Assembly: GCF_016629565.1 (NCBI RefSeq)
Contig: NZ_AP023057.1
Span: 558,001 to 622,000 of the forward strand
Direction: 5' to 3'
DNA: 64,000 nucleotides
DNA from: Nitratiruptor sp. YY08-10
GTDB lineage: Bacteria > Campylobacterota > Campylobacteria > Campylobacterales > Nitratiruptoraceae
The position numbers and the translations under genes were made by a program. Positions 33,199 to 41,345 of this stretch are shown here, one piece after another (position 1 is the stretch's first letter; each line of letters starts with the position of its first letter). The notes beneath the pieces are model-generated. The model did not search any database, was not told the origin of the DNA, and saw only the letters and a list, made by a program, of their open reading frames with translations.

Positions 33199-35219
33199 CA
33201 GATAACTCCTATAAGTTCATTTCTTTTATCACTGATAAGTGATTTGATATCCAAAATCAAAACCACTTTTCCATCACCTGTGATTGTTGCACCGGCAATA
33301 CCCTGGACATCTTTGAGCATTTCACCCAGCGGTTTTATAACGATCTCCTCTTCGCCAAAAAGATCGTCTACAGCAATTGCGATATTTTTCTCCCCGATGT
33401 TTAGGATGATTACAAATTTCTCGTGATCGTTGCTTTCAAGATCAAAAAGTTCGTTCAAATGAAAGAAGAGATACACCTCGTCTCTGAGGACCAAAGATTT
33501 GTATGTACCAACATCTTTGATATCATCGGGATTGTATTTGATAATTTCTACGACGCTAAAAAGAGGGATAGCGAAGATTCTATCATTGGATCCAACCATC
33601 AATGTTCTGATAATTGCTACCGTCAAAGGTAGTTTCATCGTGATTTTTGTGCCTTTACCGGGTTCGCTTTCGATCTCTATGGCACCTCGTAAGGAGTGGA
33701 TAACATTGGCTACTACATCCATACCCACGCCACGACCGGAAATTTCGCTGACCTCTTCAACGGTAGAAAATCCTGGCATAAAAATCAATTCATATGCCTC
33801 TTTATCGCTCATTTGAGCTGCTTGTTCCGGAGTAATCAGTCCTTTTTCAATCGCTTTTCGTTTAACTTTATCAGCATCGATGCCCCGTCCGTCATCTTCA
33901 ATGAATACGATAATTCTATCCCCTTCTTGTAAAGCAGAGAGTATAATATGTCCGGTTTCGGGTTTTCCTTTGGCAATACGCTCTTCAGGTGGTTCGATTC
34001 CATGGTCAATAGAATTCCGTACAAGGTGTATGAGTGGGTCTTCGAGTTGATTGAGAATACTGCGGTCGATTTCTGTATCTTCACCTTCCAAAATAAGTTC
34101 GATCTTTTTACCCATTTTTTTTGCGAGATCGCGAACGATACGCGGAAATTTGCTAAATATCCGTTTGACCGGTTGCATTCTTAGTTTCATAACGACTTCC
34201 TGTAGATCCGAAACCGATCGGCTCATACCGGCAATCGCTTCATTCAGTTCCTCTACCGCTTCAGAGTCTTCACAGTTGGTTCGAAGACGAGAGGTGAGCT
34301 TGACAATTCTGTTTCTATCAAGAACGAGTTCTCCTACGAGATTCATCAATGTGCTTACTCTCTCTATATCTATACGGATTGTTTCCGTTTCCTCTTTCTT
34401 CTGTTTTGGTTTGGGTGCTGTTTTTGATTTTTCCGGTACTGTAACCGGTGCCTTTTCTTCTTGCTTGGTCGCAACAGCAGGCTGCTCTTTGACTTCTGGT
34501 TCGATTATGCGTCTTTCTTTGATAAGATCTTCAACATCTTTTCCTTCGTTGATGAGCTCATCCAGTTTCATGATAAGATCCATATCCCGCTCTTCTGGAG
34601 GCAAAAGTATGAGATCGTCGAGAATCTCTTTGAAATTTTTTCCAGGGTGTTCGCGGATCAGCTGCTGTATCTTTTCATCCACATCATCATGGAAAATGAT
34701 TTCTTCTTTTACAGAATTGTCGTTTGAGGGTTCTTGTGCTGCCTCGGATGGTTCTTGTTCTATCTCGCTACCAATTTGTTCATGTTCAGACGATTCGTTT
34801 GCTTGAAATGATTCAGGATTTTCTAAAATGTGATTGAGTTTGTCCAGCAGCGGCTTGATCTCATCAACATCAGGAATCTCATTTTCTGATTTTAATGTCT
34901 CAATAGCAGATTTGAGAACGTCTATTCCCTCTAAAATAACATCCATCATATCAGATGTCAAAGTCATCTCATTATTGCGGAGTTTATCAAAAATACTTTC
35001 AATAACGTGAGCCAATTCGATAATACTTTCTAAGCCTAAAAAACCGGCTCCGCCCTTTAGGGTATGCATTCCTCTGAATATTTCATTGAGAAGATCCCTG
35101 TTTGTAGGATCACTTTCGAGTTCTATCAGTTCTTGATCAAGGTTTTCTATGATTTCTTCGGCTTCCTGTACAAACTCGTCTAAAATCTCTTGCATATCTT
35201 CACTGACATTCACTCTCAT
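33198..35219 (-). CDS. cheA: Chemotaxis histidine kinase CheA, without a receiver domain
   Basis: 673 residues. Hpt domain with acceptor His52 (GMHTLKGGAGF), a charged linker (about 135-285) in place of a clear P2 domain, the dimerisation helices (STLMNLVGELVLDRNRI), an ATPase domain (HLVRNSIDHGIEPPEER, DDGRGID, SGRGVGMDVV), and a C-terminal CheW-like regulatory domain ending the protein. Helicobacter and Campylobacter CheA carries an extra C-terminal receiver (CheAY); this one does not. It follows the CheZ-like gene by four bases. Confidence 0.95.
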   Translation of the reverse strand: MRVNVSEDMQEILDEFVQEAEEIIENLDQELIELESDPTNRDLLNEIFRGMHTLKGGAGFLGLESIIELAHVIESIFDKLRNNEMTLTSDMMDVILEGIDVLKSAIETLKSENEIPDVDEIKPLLDKLNHILENPESFQANESSEHEQIGSEIEQEPSEAAQEPSNDNSVKEEIIFHDDVDEKIQQLIREHPGKNFKEILDDLILLPPEERDMDLIMKLDELINEGKDVEDLIKERRIIEPEVKEQPAVATKQEEKAPVTVPEKSKTAPKPKQKKEETETIRIDIERVSTLMNLVGELVLDRNRIVKLTSRLRTNCEDSEAVEELNEAIAGMSRSVSDLQEVVMKLRMQPVKRIFSKFPRIVRDLAKKMGKKIELILEGEDTEIDRSILNQLEDPLIHLVRNSIDHGIEPPEERIAKGKPETGHIILSALQEGDRIIVFIEDDGRGIDADKVKRKAIEKGLITPEQAAQMSDKEAYELIFMPGFSTVEEVSEISGRGVGMDVVANVIHSLRGAIEIESEPGKGTKITMKLPLTVAIIRTLMVGSNDRIFAIPLFSVVEIIKYNPDDIKDVGTYKSLVLRDEVYLFFHLNELFDLESNDHEKFVIILNIGEKNIAIAVDDLFGEEEIVIKPLGEMLKDVQGIAGATITGDGKVVLILDIKSLISDKRNELIGVI

Positions 35220-35223
35220 CTAT

Positions 35224-35568
35224 CTATCCTTTGTATTCATTAAACATTCTGTCGATATCACTTTGATCTACCTCTTTTTCCCATGCAAATTCGTCTAAAA
35301 ATCTTTTATCTTTTTCCAGTTCAATGTTTTCATCTATCATAGTTAGAAAATCTGAAACTTTTTTTAATCTTTGAACGATGATATCCTCCAATTGCAAAAC
35401 GGCAATAGTTTCATTAATCTTTTCATGCATTTGTGGATCTATTATCTGTTTTTGGATTTCCTGAAGGGTGTGCAATATGGAGTTGGAACACTTAGTAACT
35501 TCTTGTGAGGCAAGATCAAGATGTTGAATTGCTATATTTATATGTTCATTATGATATCTTTTTTTCAT
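35224..35568 (-). CDS. Minimal CheZ-like phosphatase of CheY
   Basis: 114 residues, entirely helical. A hairpin of two long helices contains D62-x3-Q66 in LEDIIVQRLKKV, matching the spacing of the catalytic Asp143/Gln147 pair of E. coli CheZ (DFQDLTGQ). The C-terminal tail DQSDIDRMFNEYKG resembles CheY-binding peptides such as the FliM start SQEEIDALL. It is about half the length of E. coli CheZ and heads the che operon. The fold and role are inferred from these motifs and the location. It could instead be an unrelated small che protein. Confidence 0.6.
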   Translation of the reverse strand: MKKRYHNEHINIAIQHLDLASQEVTKCSNSILHTLQEIQKQIIDPQMHEKINETIAVLQLEDIIVQRLKKVSDFLTMIDENIELEKDKRFLDEFAWEKEVDQSDIDRMFNEYKG

Positions 35569-35616
35569 TAAAATAACCCTTTCTAGGAAATTTTATCCTG
35601 ACTATGTATGTAAACA

Positions 35617-35642
35617 TTATCGTTTAATTCATCTTAATTTTA
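35617..35642 (-). promoter_or_regulatory. Sigma-28-like promoter candidate for the che operon
   Basis: Read on the minus strand: TAAAATTA (35642-35635), a 10-base spacer, then AACGATAA (35624-35617). The -10 resembles GCCGATAA of FliA promoters; the spacer is one base shorter than in E. coli. FliA is encoded in the window. Confidence 0.4.
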
Positions 35643-35717
35643 AATAAAATGTACTAGAATAAGTAATAACAATTTATTTAAAAGTAAAATTAATGATAAT
35701 GATAACAAGGATAAGAT

Positions 35718-36743
35718 GTGTCCGAAGAAAAGAAAAAGGTGCATTTAACAAAACTGCAAAAAGCTGCTATTTTGATCTCTGCACTTCCCGAAGATATTAG
35801 TGTACAAATTTTTAAAAAATTGAAAGATTTTGAAGTAGAAAGGATTGTTAAAACAATTTTGATGCTTGAAACTCCATCAAAAGAATCAGTTTTAGAAGTC
35901 CTGAAAGAGGCCTACGATAATTTAAAAGAGGCTTCTCCAGTAAAAATAGCACCTGATCATCTCAAAAAGATTTTACAAAAGGCTCTTCCTCCTGAAGTTT
36001 TAGAAAAACTTTTAAATCAAACATTTGATGAGGAAGAGTTTAAAGCAATATTTAAAGAGTTGGAAAAACTCGATCCAAAAATGGTAGCAAATCTTATTAA
36101 AAATGAACATCCCCAGGTAATTGCTCTTATCCTCTCTCAACTTAAACCTTCCGTAGCAGCAGAGATATTACAGTATATTCCCAAAAGAGCGGGAGTAACC
36201 AATGTGCAAGAAGAAGTGATAAAAAGAATTGCATCTATAGAAAAAATCAATGCTCAGACACTAAAAATCGTAGCCAATACATTAGAAGAAGAGTTGCTAA
36301 CCATTGGTGCAGGAACGGAAGAGACATTGAGTGGCATCGATATCGCAGCAGAAATAGTCAATGCTTTACCGAAAGAGGTACAAGTAGAGCTTCTTGAAGA
36401 AGTCCGTAAAGAGGATGAAATTTTGGCAGATAACATCGAAGAGAGAATGTTTAAGTTTGAAGATATTTTGAAGCTTGACAATAAAGCGATTATTGAAATT
36501 TTGAAAAATGTCGATAAAAACGTTTTGATGATGGCTCTCAAAGGTGCTCCTCAAGAGATATTGGACAAATTTTTATCCAATATGTCCAAGCGTGCGGCTG
36601 AAATGTTTTTGGAAGATATGGAAGTCTTGGGTCCAGTGAAGAAAAGTGATGTGGAAAAGGCTCAGAAGAAAATCATCGAAGAGATTAAAAATTTGATCAA
36701 TAAAGGTGTGATCGAGTTCGGAAGTGGAGAAGAGTACGTGTAA
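35718..36743 (+). CDS. fliG: Flagellar motor switch protein FliG
   Basis: 341 residues. The N-terminal domain binds FliF; the middle domain has the EHPQ motif (KNEHPQVIALILSQL); the C-terminal domain has the MFKFEDILKLDNKAI segment and the torque helix with charged residues for contact with the stator. It starts on GTG at 35718, with AAGGAT five bases upstream; the overlapping ATG at 35716 is out of frame. It stands at the head of the flagellar cluster, divergent from che, and is 16 kb from fliF, its usual neighbour. Confidence 0.95.
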   Translation: MSEEKKKVHLTKLQKAAILISALPEDISVQIFKKLKDFEVERIVKTILMLETPSKESVLEVLKEAYDNLKEASPVKIAPDHLKKILQKALPPEVLEKLLNQTFDEEEFKAIFKELEKLDPKMVANLIKNEHPQVIALILSQLKPSVAAEILQYIPKRAGVTNVQEEVIKRIASIEKINAQTLKIVANTLEEELLTIGAGTEETLSGIDIAAEIVNALPKEVQVELLEEVRKEDEILADNIEERMFKFEDILKLDNKAIIEILKNVDKNVLMMALKGAPQEILDKFLSNMSKRAAEMFLEDMEVLGPVKKSDVEKAQKKIIEEIKNLINKGVIEFGSGEEYV

Positions 36744-36745
36744 TA

Positions 36746-36771
36746 TCGTCACAAATGTGAAAAAGTGACGA
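36746..36771 (+). terminator. Stem-loop between fliG and fliM
   Basis: TCGTCAC ... GTGACGA is a perfect 7-bp stem with a 12-base loop; inside it TCAC-AAAT-GTGA is an alternative smaller hairpin. It starts two bases after the fliG stop. The T7 run comes only after a further 12 bases, so termination would be partial. Confidence 0.45.
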
Positions 36772-36798
36772 AATAGTGGCTTCATTTTTTTAAAAAAC

Positions 36799-36827
36799 TT
36801 GAAATGATTATTAAAATGAAATATAAT
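36799..36827 (+). promoter_or_regulatory. Sigma-70-type promoter upstream of fliM
   Basis: TTGAAA (36799-36804), a 17-base spacer and a perfect TATAAT (36822-36827), 26 bases before the fliM ATG. This is the best housekeeping-type promoter in the window, and it would drive a long flagellar transcript. Confidence 0.75.
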
Positions 36828-36853
36828 AGCTTAAAGTTCAAATAAGGACTGGA

Positions 36854-37834
36854 ATGTCTGAACAGGATTTCTTGTCTCAAGAAGAGATAGATGCACTGCT
36901 TGGAGGCGGTGAGTCGGAAGCAGAAGAGGAGAGCAGTGTTGAAGAGCTTTCAGATATTCGACCCTTTGATTTTGATGAATTAGAGAGTATAAAAAAAGGG
37001 GGATTCCCAGGCCTTGAGCTCATTTATGAGCGATGGGTGAAGCTTTTTCGAGAAGAGGTTCGCAAAGTTCTTCCAAAAATCAACATGGTCTCCAAAGAAT
37101 CCATCTATATCACCCGTTTCAATAACTTTATGTTCAATATTCCCATGCCGTCAAGCTATACCACATTTACGATGAGGCCTTTGAAAGAGACAGCTCTTTT
37201 GGTTATAGACTCAAGACTTGTTTTTACTGTTATCAGTGTTATGTTTGGAGGTCCCGCAAAACCGTTTAAAGTAGAAGGTAGAGAATTTACAAAACTGGAA
37301 ACCTATGTGATCAAAGATTTTATCGATATAGCATTGGAGTCACTGCAAGATGTTTTCAGCGCAGTTTATCCAGTTGATGTTGAAAAAAAGTCGATAGAAC
37401 TCAATCCCGCTTTGGCAAAGATAACTTCGGGAAATGAAAAGGTAATTATTTCGGAATGTATTGTGGATATCGACGGTTTTGAGGCCCCTATCTATTTCTG
37501 TTTTCCACACGGGATGTTTTTACCTATCAAAGAGATTATTTACAGTGAATTTCAAGGAGAGGTCGATCCTGTATGGAAAAAAAGAGTCCATGAGATTTTA
37601 TTGCAAACCGATGTGAAAGTTGCTTTGGAACTTCCAAAACAGACCTATTTGATGAAGGATGTGCTACAATGGAAGGAAGGAATGGAACTTGTATTGGATA
37701 TCGAAAAAGATGAGGATGCATATTTGCGAATTTCTGATAAATACAAGTTTCGTTGTAAAGTTGGAAAAATAAAAGAAAAATATGCGGCACTCCTAAAAAC
37801 AGAGCATCAAGAAGAGGAAGCAGAGAATGAGTGA
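36854..37834 (+). CDS. fliM: Flagellar motor switch protein FliM
   Basis: 326 residues. The N-terminal CheY-binding peptide is intact (LSQEEIDALLGG). A CheC-like middle domain and a C-terminal FliN-like (SpoA) domain follow. FliM forms most of the C-ring and receives phospho-CheY. Its end overlaps the fliN start by eight bases. Confidence 0.95.
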   Translation: MSEQDFLSQEEIDALLGGGESEAEEESSVEELSDIRPFDFDELESIKKGGFPGLELIYERWVKLFREEVRKVLPKINMVSKESIYITRFNNFMFNIPMPSSYTTFTMRPLKETALLVIDSRLVFTVISVMFGGPAKPFKVEGREFTKLETYVIKDFIDIALESLQDVFSAVYPVDVEKKSIELNPALAKITSGNEKVIISECIVDIDGFEAPIYFCFPHGMFLPIKEIIYSEFQGEVDPVWKKRVHEILLQTDVKVALELPKQTYLMKDVLQWKEGMELVLDIEKDEDAYLRISDKYKFRCKVGKIKEKYAALLKTEHQEEEAENE

Positions 37835-38243
37835 AGAGACAAATCCCTCATCTGAAGAGCAAAATAACGAAGAGCAAGAGCTCTCTCCTGATGAGTTGAT
37901 GGCACAGCAGTTTGCACAGGAGAGTTACGGGAATGATGAAGATGAGGAATCTAATGTTGAAGGAAGTGAAGGCATTGAAAAAAGTAAATTTTCCATTCTT
38001 TTAGATGTTCCTTTAGACGTCATTGTAGAAATCGGATCGACACAGATGCCTCTTGAAGAAGTATTGAAGCTCAACCCAAACAGTGTAGTGGAGCTTAACC
38101 GTTTTATCCATGAACCGGTTGATTTGAAAGTGAACGGTAAAGTGATTGCAAAAGGGGAGCTCTATACAGTAAAAAATAATTTTGGGCTGAAAATTACTCA
38201 TGTAGTCACTCCTGAAGAGCGACTGAAAATTTTGGAAGGATAA
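37827..38243 (+). CDS. fliN: Flagellar switch protein FliN (first copy)
   Basis: 138 residues. An acidic N-terminal half (about 1-60) precedes a SpoA domain with the family pattern LLDVPLDVIVEIGSTQMPLEEVLKLNPNSVVELNR...VDLKVNGKVIAKGELYTVKNNFGLKIT. C-ring component beneath FliM. A second short FliN-like protein is encoded at 59208. There is no FliY-type CheC fusion here. Confidence 0.92.
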   Translation: MSEETNPSSEEQNNEEQELSPDELMAQQFAQESYGNDEDEESNVEGSEGIEKSKFSILLDVPLDVIVEIGSTQMPLEEVLKLNPNSVVELNRFIHEPVDLKVNGKVIAKGELYTVKNNFGLKITHVVTPEERLKILEG

Positions 38244-38246
38244 ACA

Positions 38247-38963
38247 ATGGCTCTTGATCTACAAGCAACATATGTATTGGCAAGCGGTGCATCCAGGGCG
38301 ATGGAGCAGCTTGATACCATTACAAATAATCTTGCCAACGTCAATACAACCGGATTTAAAGAGATGGTTGTAAAAGAGATGAGTCAGCGCCTTTATGAAA
38401 ATGGAGGGGATGCCAATCACCTTTTTGTGTTTCCAAGATTTAAAGAGAGTATATTGAATCTTACACAAGGCTCATTAAAACATACACAAAACAGACTCGA
38501 CTTTGCATTGGAAGGAAAAGGTTTTTTCGTTGTACAAAAAGGGAATCAGAAACTACTGACAAGGAATGGCCATTTTTTCATCAATGGTGAAGGATTGCTG
38601 GTAGACCAAAACGGACATTACCTTTTGGATACGGAAGATAAACCGATTCGTTTAGAAGGCAAAAGTGAAATCAATGTCACTGAAGATGGATCTATTTATC
38701 AAGATGGCAAATTTGTCAGGCGATTGCAGATTAAAAATTATGATGCTTTGACAATTCTTGGTGATACCTACTATCAGTCGAAAGGGAACGAAGTAGAATC
38801 GGATGCCAAAGTGCGTCAGGGGTTTTTAGAATCAAGCAACATCAATCCTTTAATGGAGATGACGGAGATGATTATGGCGCAAAGACGTTTTGATATGTAT
38901 GGTAATATGATAAAAAGTATAGATCAACTCAATCAAAAAACCAATGAAATCGGAAGAGCGTAA
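38247..38963 (+). CDS. flgF: Flagellar rod protein FlgF-like
   Basis: 238 residues of the rod/hook family. The N-terminal motif LDTITNNLANVNTTGFKE and the C-terminal SNINPLMEMTEMIMAQRRFDMYGNMIKSID helix are typical. It is shorter than FlgG next door, and the gene order (just before flgG) supports FlgF, a proximal rod protein. It follows fliN by three bases. Confidence 0.85.
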   Translation: MALDLQATYVLASGASRAMEQLDTITNNLANVNTTGFKEMVVKEMSQRLYENGGDANHLFVFPRFKESILNLTQGSLKHTQNRLDFALEGKGFFVVQKGNQKLLTRNGHFFINGEGLLVDQNGHYLLDTEDKPIRLEGKSEINVTEDGSIYQDGKFVRRLQIKNYDALTILGDTYYQSKGNEVESDAKVRQGFLESSNINPLMEMTEMIMAQRRFDMYGNMIKSIDQLNQKTNEIGRA

Positions 38964-38973
38964 AGGATAGCAA

Positions 38974-39774
38974 ATGATTCGAGCACTATGGACTTCAGCT
39001 TCGGGTATGCAGGCACAACAGACAAATCTTGATGTTGTCTCAAACAATATTGCAAACGTCAATACGACCGGATTCAAACAAAGCAGAGCCAATTTTGAAG
39101 ATCTCATTTATCAAAATATCAAAGATCCCGGAGTAGAAAACGGTGATGGCAACAGACTTCCTACCGGTATTCAAATAGGCCTTGGTGTGCGAGTGGCAGA
39201 TGTGGCGAAAATGTTCTCCCAAGGAAGCCTCAAACATACCGAAAGGGATCTGGATGTTGCTATTCAAGGGAGAGGTTTTTTCAAAATAGAGCTTCCCGGA
39301 GGAGGCGAAGCCTATACAAGAGCCGGCAATTTTCAAATCGATAATGAAGGCAATCTCGTAACCGACCAGGGATACAAGGTACTACCAAATATCCAGATCA
39401 ATGCGCCAGAAACCCTTGTGGGTATCTCGATCAGTCCAAACGGGAAAATCGTTGCTGTACGAAATGAAGGTGCAGGTCAGACAACGGAAGAGCTTGGACA
39501 GCTCAAACTTTATCGTTTTATCAATCCGGCAGGGCTCAAAGCAATAGGCGGCAATCTTTTTGTTCAGTCGGATGCTTCTGGAGAAGCGATCGAGGGAGAT
39601 CCTGATACAAATGGTTTTGGAAAACTCTCGCAAGGCTTTTTGGAGATGTCCAATGTCAATATCGTTGAGGAGATGGTGAACTTGATCGTTGCCCAGCGCG
39701 CATACGAGATGAACTCCAAAGGCATCACAACTGCTGATGAAATGCTACGAACCGTTGCCGGCCTTAAATCGTAA
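38974..39774 (+). CDS. flgG: Flagellar distal rod protein FlgG
   Basis: 266 residues with MIRALWTSASGMQAQQTNLDVVSNNIANVNTTGFKQ at the start (key motif SNNIANVNTTGFK), the FlgG-specific loop, and the C-terminal EEMVNLIVAQRAYEMNSKGI. Forms the drive-shaft rod. Ribosome site AAAGGATAGC precedes the ATG. Its 3' end overlaps the flgA frame. Confidence 0.95.
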   Translation: MIRALWTSASGMQAQQTNLDVVSNNIANVNTTGFKQSRANFEDLIYQNIKDPGVENGDGNRLPTGIQIGLGVRVADVAKMFSQGSLKHTERDLDVAIQGRGFFKIELPGGGEAYTRAGNFQIDNEGNLVTDQGYKVLPNIQINAPETLVGISISPNGKIVAVRNEGAGQTTEELGQLKLYRFINPAGLKAIGGNLFVQSDASGEAIEGDPDTNGFGKLSQGFLEMSNVNIVEEMVNLIVAQRAYEMNSKGITTADEMLRTVAGLKS

Positions 39775-40678
39775 ATTTGTCATTTTTCTTTTTTTCACGG
39801 CCATGTTGTTTGGTCGTGAAACAATTCTTTTAAAAAAACAGGTTCTTGTCAATACACCAAAGATAGAACTCTCCCAAATTGCGATAATAGATATCAACAA
39901 TCAAAAACTAAAGAACTATCTTTCCCATCTTCTCATTGATCAAAAATATTACAAAAACGACTCAAAAATCACAAAAGAAGAGGTTCGACAACTCCTGCAA
40001 GAAAATTTCATAGACACTTCGCACATCTCCATCAAAGGGCAACAGACAACTGTTCGCTTTCAAAAAAACACTCTTTCAAAAGAGATGATAGAAGATATGA
40101 TCAGAAAATATTTCAAAAAGAAATATCCAAATAAAAAGATTCGAAAAATCTCCCTTCGTATGAAACCTGTCGCAATAGTAGGACGTTATACAACAACAAT
40201 AGAGCCCGAAACCGTATCGAGAAATTATGCTTATGTCAGAGTTCATATCCAACCAGCTGATGGAAAAGAGATCACTTATAGGGCATATTTGATGATTAAA
40301 ACTCTTGCCAATGTTGTTGTTGCAGCACATGATATCCCCAAAGGCTCAGTGATACAAAACGAAGATGTAGAAGTTCAAAAAGCGGTAGTCCATGGCAGGA
40401 ACTATCCAGATCTCCAAGAGATTATAGGATCTGTGGCAAAAGTGAATATCTATAAAAATCGAAAGATTACCCGGTATATGATAGAACCAAACTATGCAGT
40501 AAAAAAGCATCAAAATGTTCGCATCATCTATAAAAAAGGCCCGATTATGATAGAGCTTTTGGGACTTGCCCTCCAAAATGGGAAAAGGGGTGATATAATA
40601 AAAGTGAAAAACATATCTACGAACAAGGTTTTGGCATGCAAAGTTATATCCGATGGTGTTGTGCTGTTTCTGTATTGA
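39737..40678 (+). CDS. flgA: Flagellar P-ring assembly chaperone FlgA
   Basis: 313 residues. A hydrophobic export signal (KFVIFLFFTAMLFG, about 13-26) and a C-terminal SAF domain (about 190-313: VVVAAHDIPKGSVIQNEDVEV... GKRGDIIKVKN) identify FlgA, which helps FlgI assemble in the periplasm. The start is uncertain: ATG 39737 or TTG 39755, both inside flgG. The N-terminal half is more divergent and longer than in E. coli FlgA. It overlaps flgH by 43 bases. Confidence 0.85.
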   Translation: MKCYEPLPALNRKFVIFLFFTAMLFGRETILLKKQVLVNTPKIELSQIAIIDINNQKLKNYLSHLLIDQKYYKNDSKITKEEVRQLLQENFIDTSHISIKGQQTTVRFQKNTLSKEMIEDMIRKYFKKKYPNKKIRKISLRMKPVAIVGRYTTTIEPETVSRNYAYVRVHIQPADGKEITYRAYLMIKTLANVVVAAHDIPKGSVIQNEDVEVQKAVVHGRNYPDLQEIIGSVAKVNIYKNRKITRYMIEPNYAVKKHQNVRIIYKKGPIMIELLGLALQNGKRGDIIKVKNISTNKVLACKVISDGVVLFLY

Positions 40679-41316
40679 TATTGTTCTGCGGATGTATGGG
40701 CTCAGCACCGAAAGCTCCTATGAAGCCAAAGATTTTAAGCGAAAAAGAGGTGATGCAAGCTCCTAAACAGCAAGCACCAGGTTCACTCTATAGCGGATAT
40801 GACAATCTTTTTAGCGATATGAAGGCCTATGAGGTCGGTGATGTGGTTACGATCAACATCAATGAAAATTTATCAGGAAAAGGCCAGAGCGATGTTCAGA
40901 CTTCACGAAGCAATAGCGTAGGGCTAGGTGTTCCGACTCCGAAAATAAAAGGTCGATCGGTCATCAAAGGGGATGAGTTTTTAAGTCTTGACGGTAGTTC
41001 ACAAAACAGTTTTTCAGGGAAAGGCGGAACAAAAAGAAGTGCGAAGTTGATTGCAAAAATCACTGCAAGAGTCGTAAAAGTCTATCCAAACGGCAATCTC
41101 TATATCGTAGGGAAAAAATATCTCAAAATCAATTCCGATACCCAGTACCTTAAAATCGCGGGCATTGTCAATCCAAAAGATATATTGCCAGACAACAGTA
41201 TAGACTCGTCAAGAATATCGGATATGTATGTGGAGTATAATGGTCAAGGGTTTGTTACAGATGCGCAAGAGCCGGGCTGGCTCGCGAAATTTGTCATGAA
41301 AATATGGCCGTTTTGA
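40636..41316 (+). CDS. flgH: Flagellar L-ring lipoprotein FlgH
   Basis: 226 residues. The signal sequence ends in a lipobox-like CGC (LILFCGCMGS), so the mature protein should be a lipoprotein. FlgH motifs are SLYSGYDNLFSDMKAYEVGDVVTINI and the Gly/Ser-rich NSFSGKGGTKRSAKL, plus NLYIVGKKYLKIN. It forms the outer-membrane ring. An AAGG site lies eight bases before the ATG, within flgA. Confidence 0.92.
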   Translation: MQSYIRWCCAVSVLILFCGCMGSAPKAPMKPKILSEKEVMQAPKQQAPGSLYSGYDNLFSDMKAYEVGDVVTININENLSGKGQSDVQTSRSNSVGLGVPTPKIKGRSVIKGDEFLSLDGSSQNSFSGKGGTKRSAKLIAKITARVVKVYPNGNLYIVGKKYLKINSDTQYLKIAGIVNPKDILPDNSIDSSRISDMYVEYNGQGFVTDAQEPGWLAKFVMKIWPF

Positions 41317-41345
41317 TATAATTAATGAAAATATTGAGGGTGTGA

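Noticed and set aside
31739-35000. Long plus-strand frames under cheV, cheW and cheA
   Set aside because: Ser/Ile-rich shadows of minus-strand genes with no coding signals.
35679-35705. Sigma-28-like box TAAAAGTA-N11-AATGATAA before fliG
   Set aside because: The transcript would start at or after the fliG ribosome site (35707-35712), leaving no usable leader.
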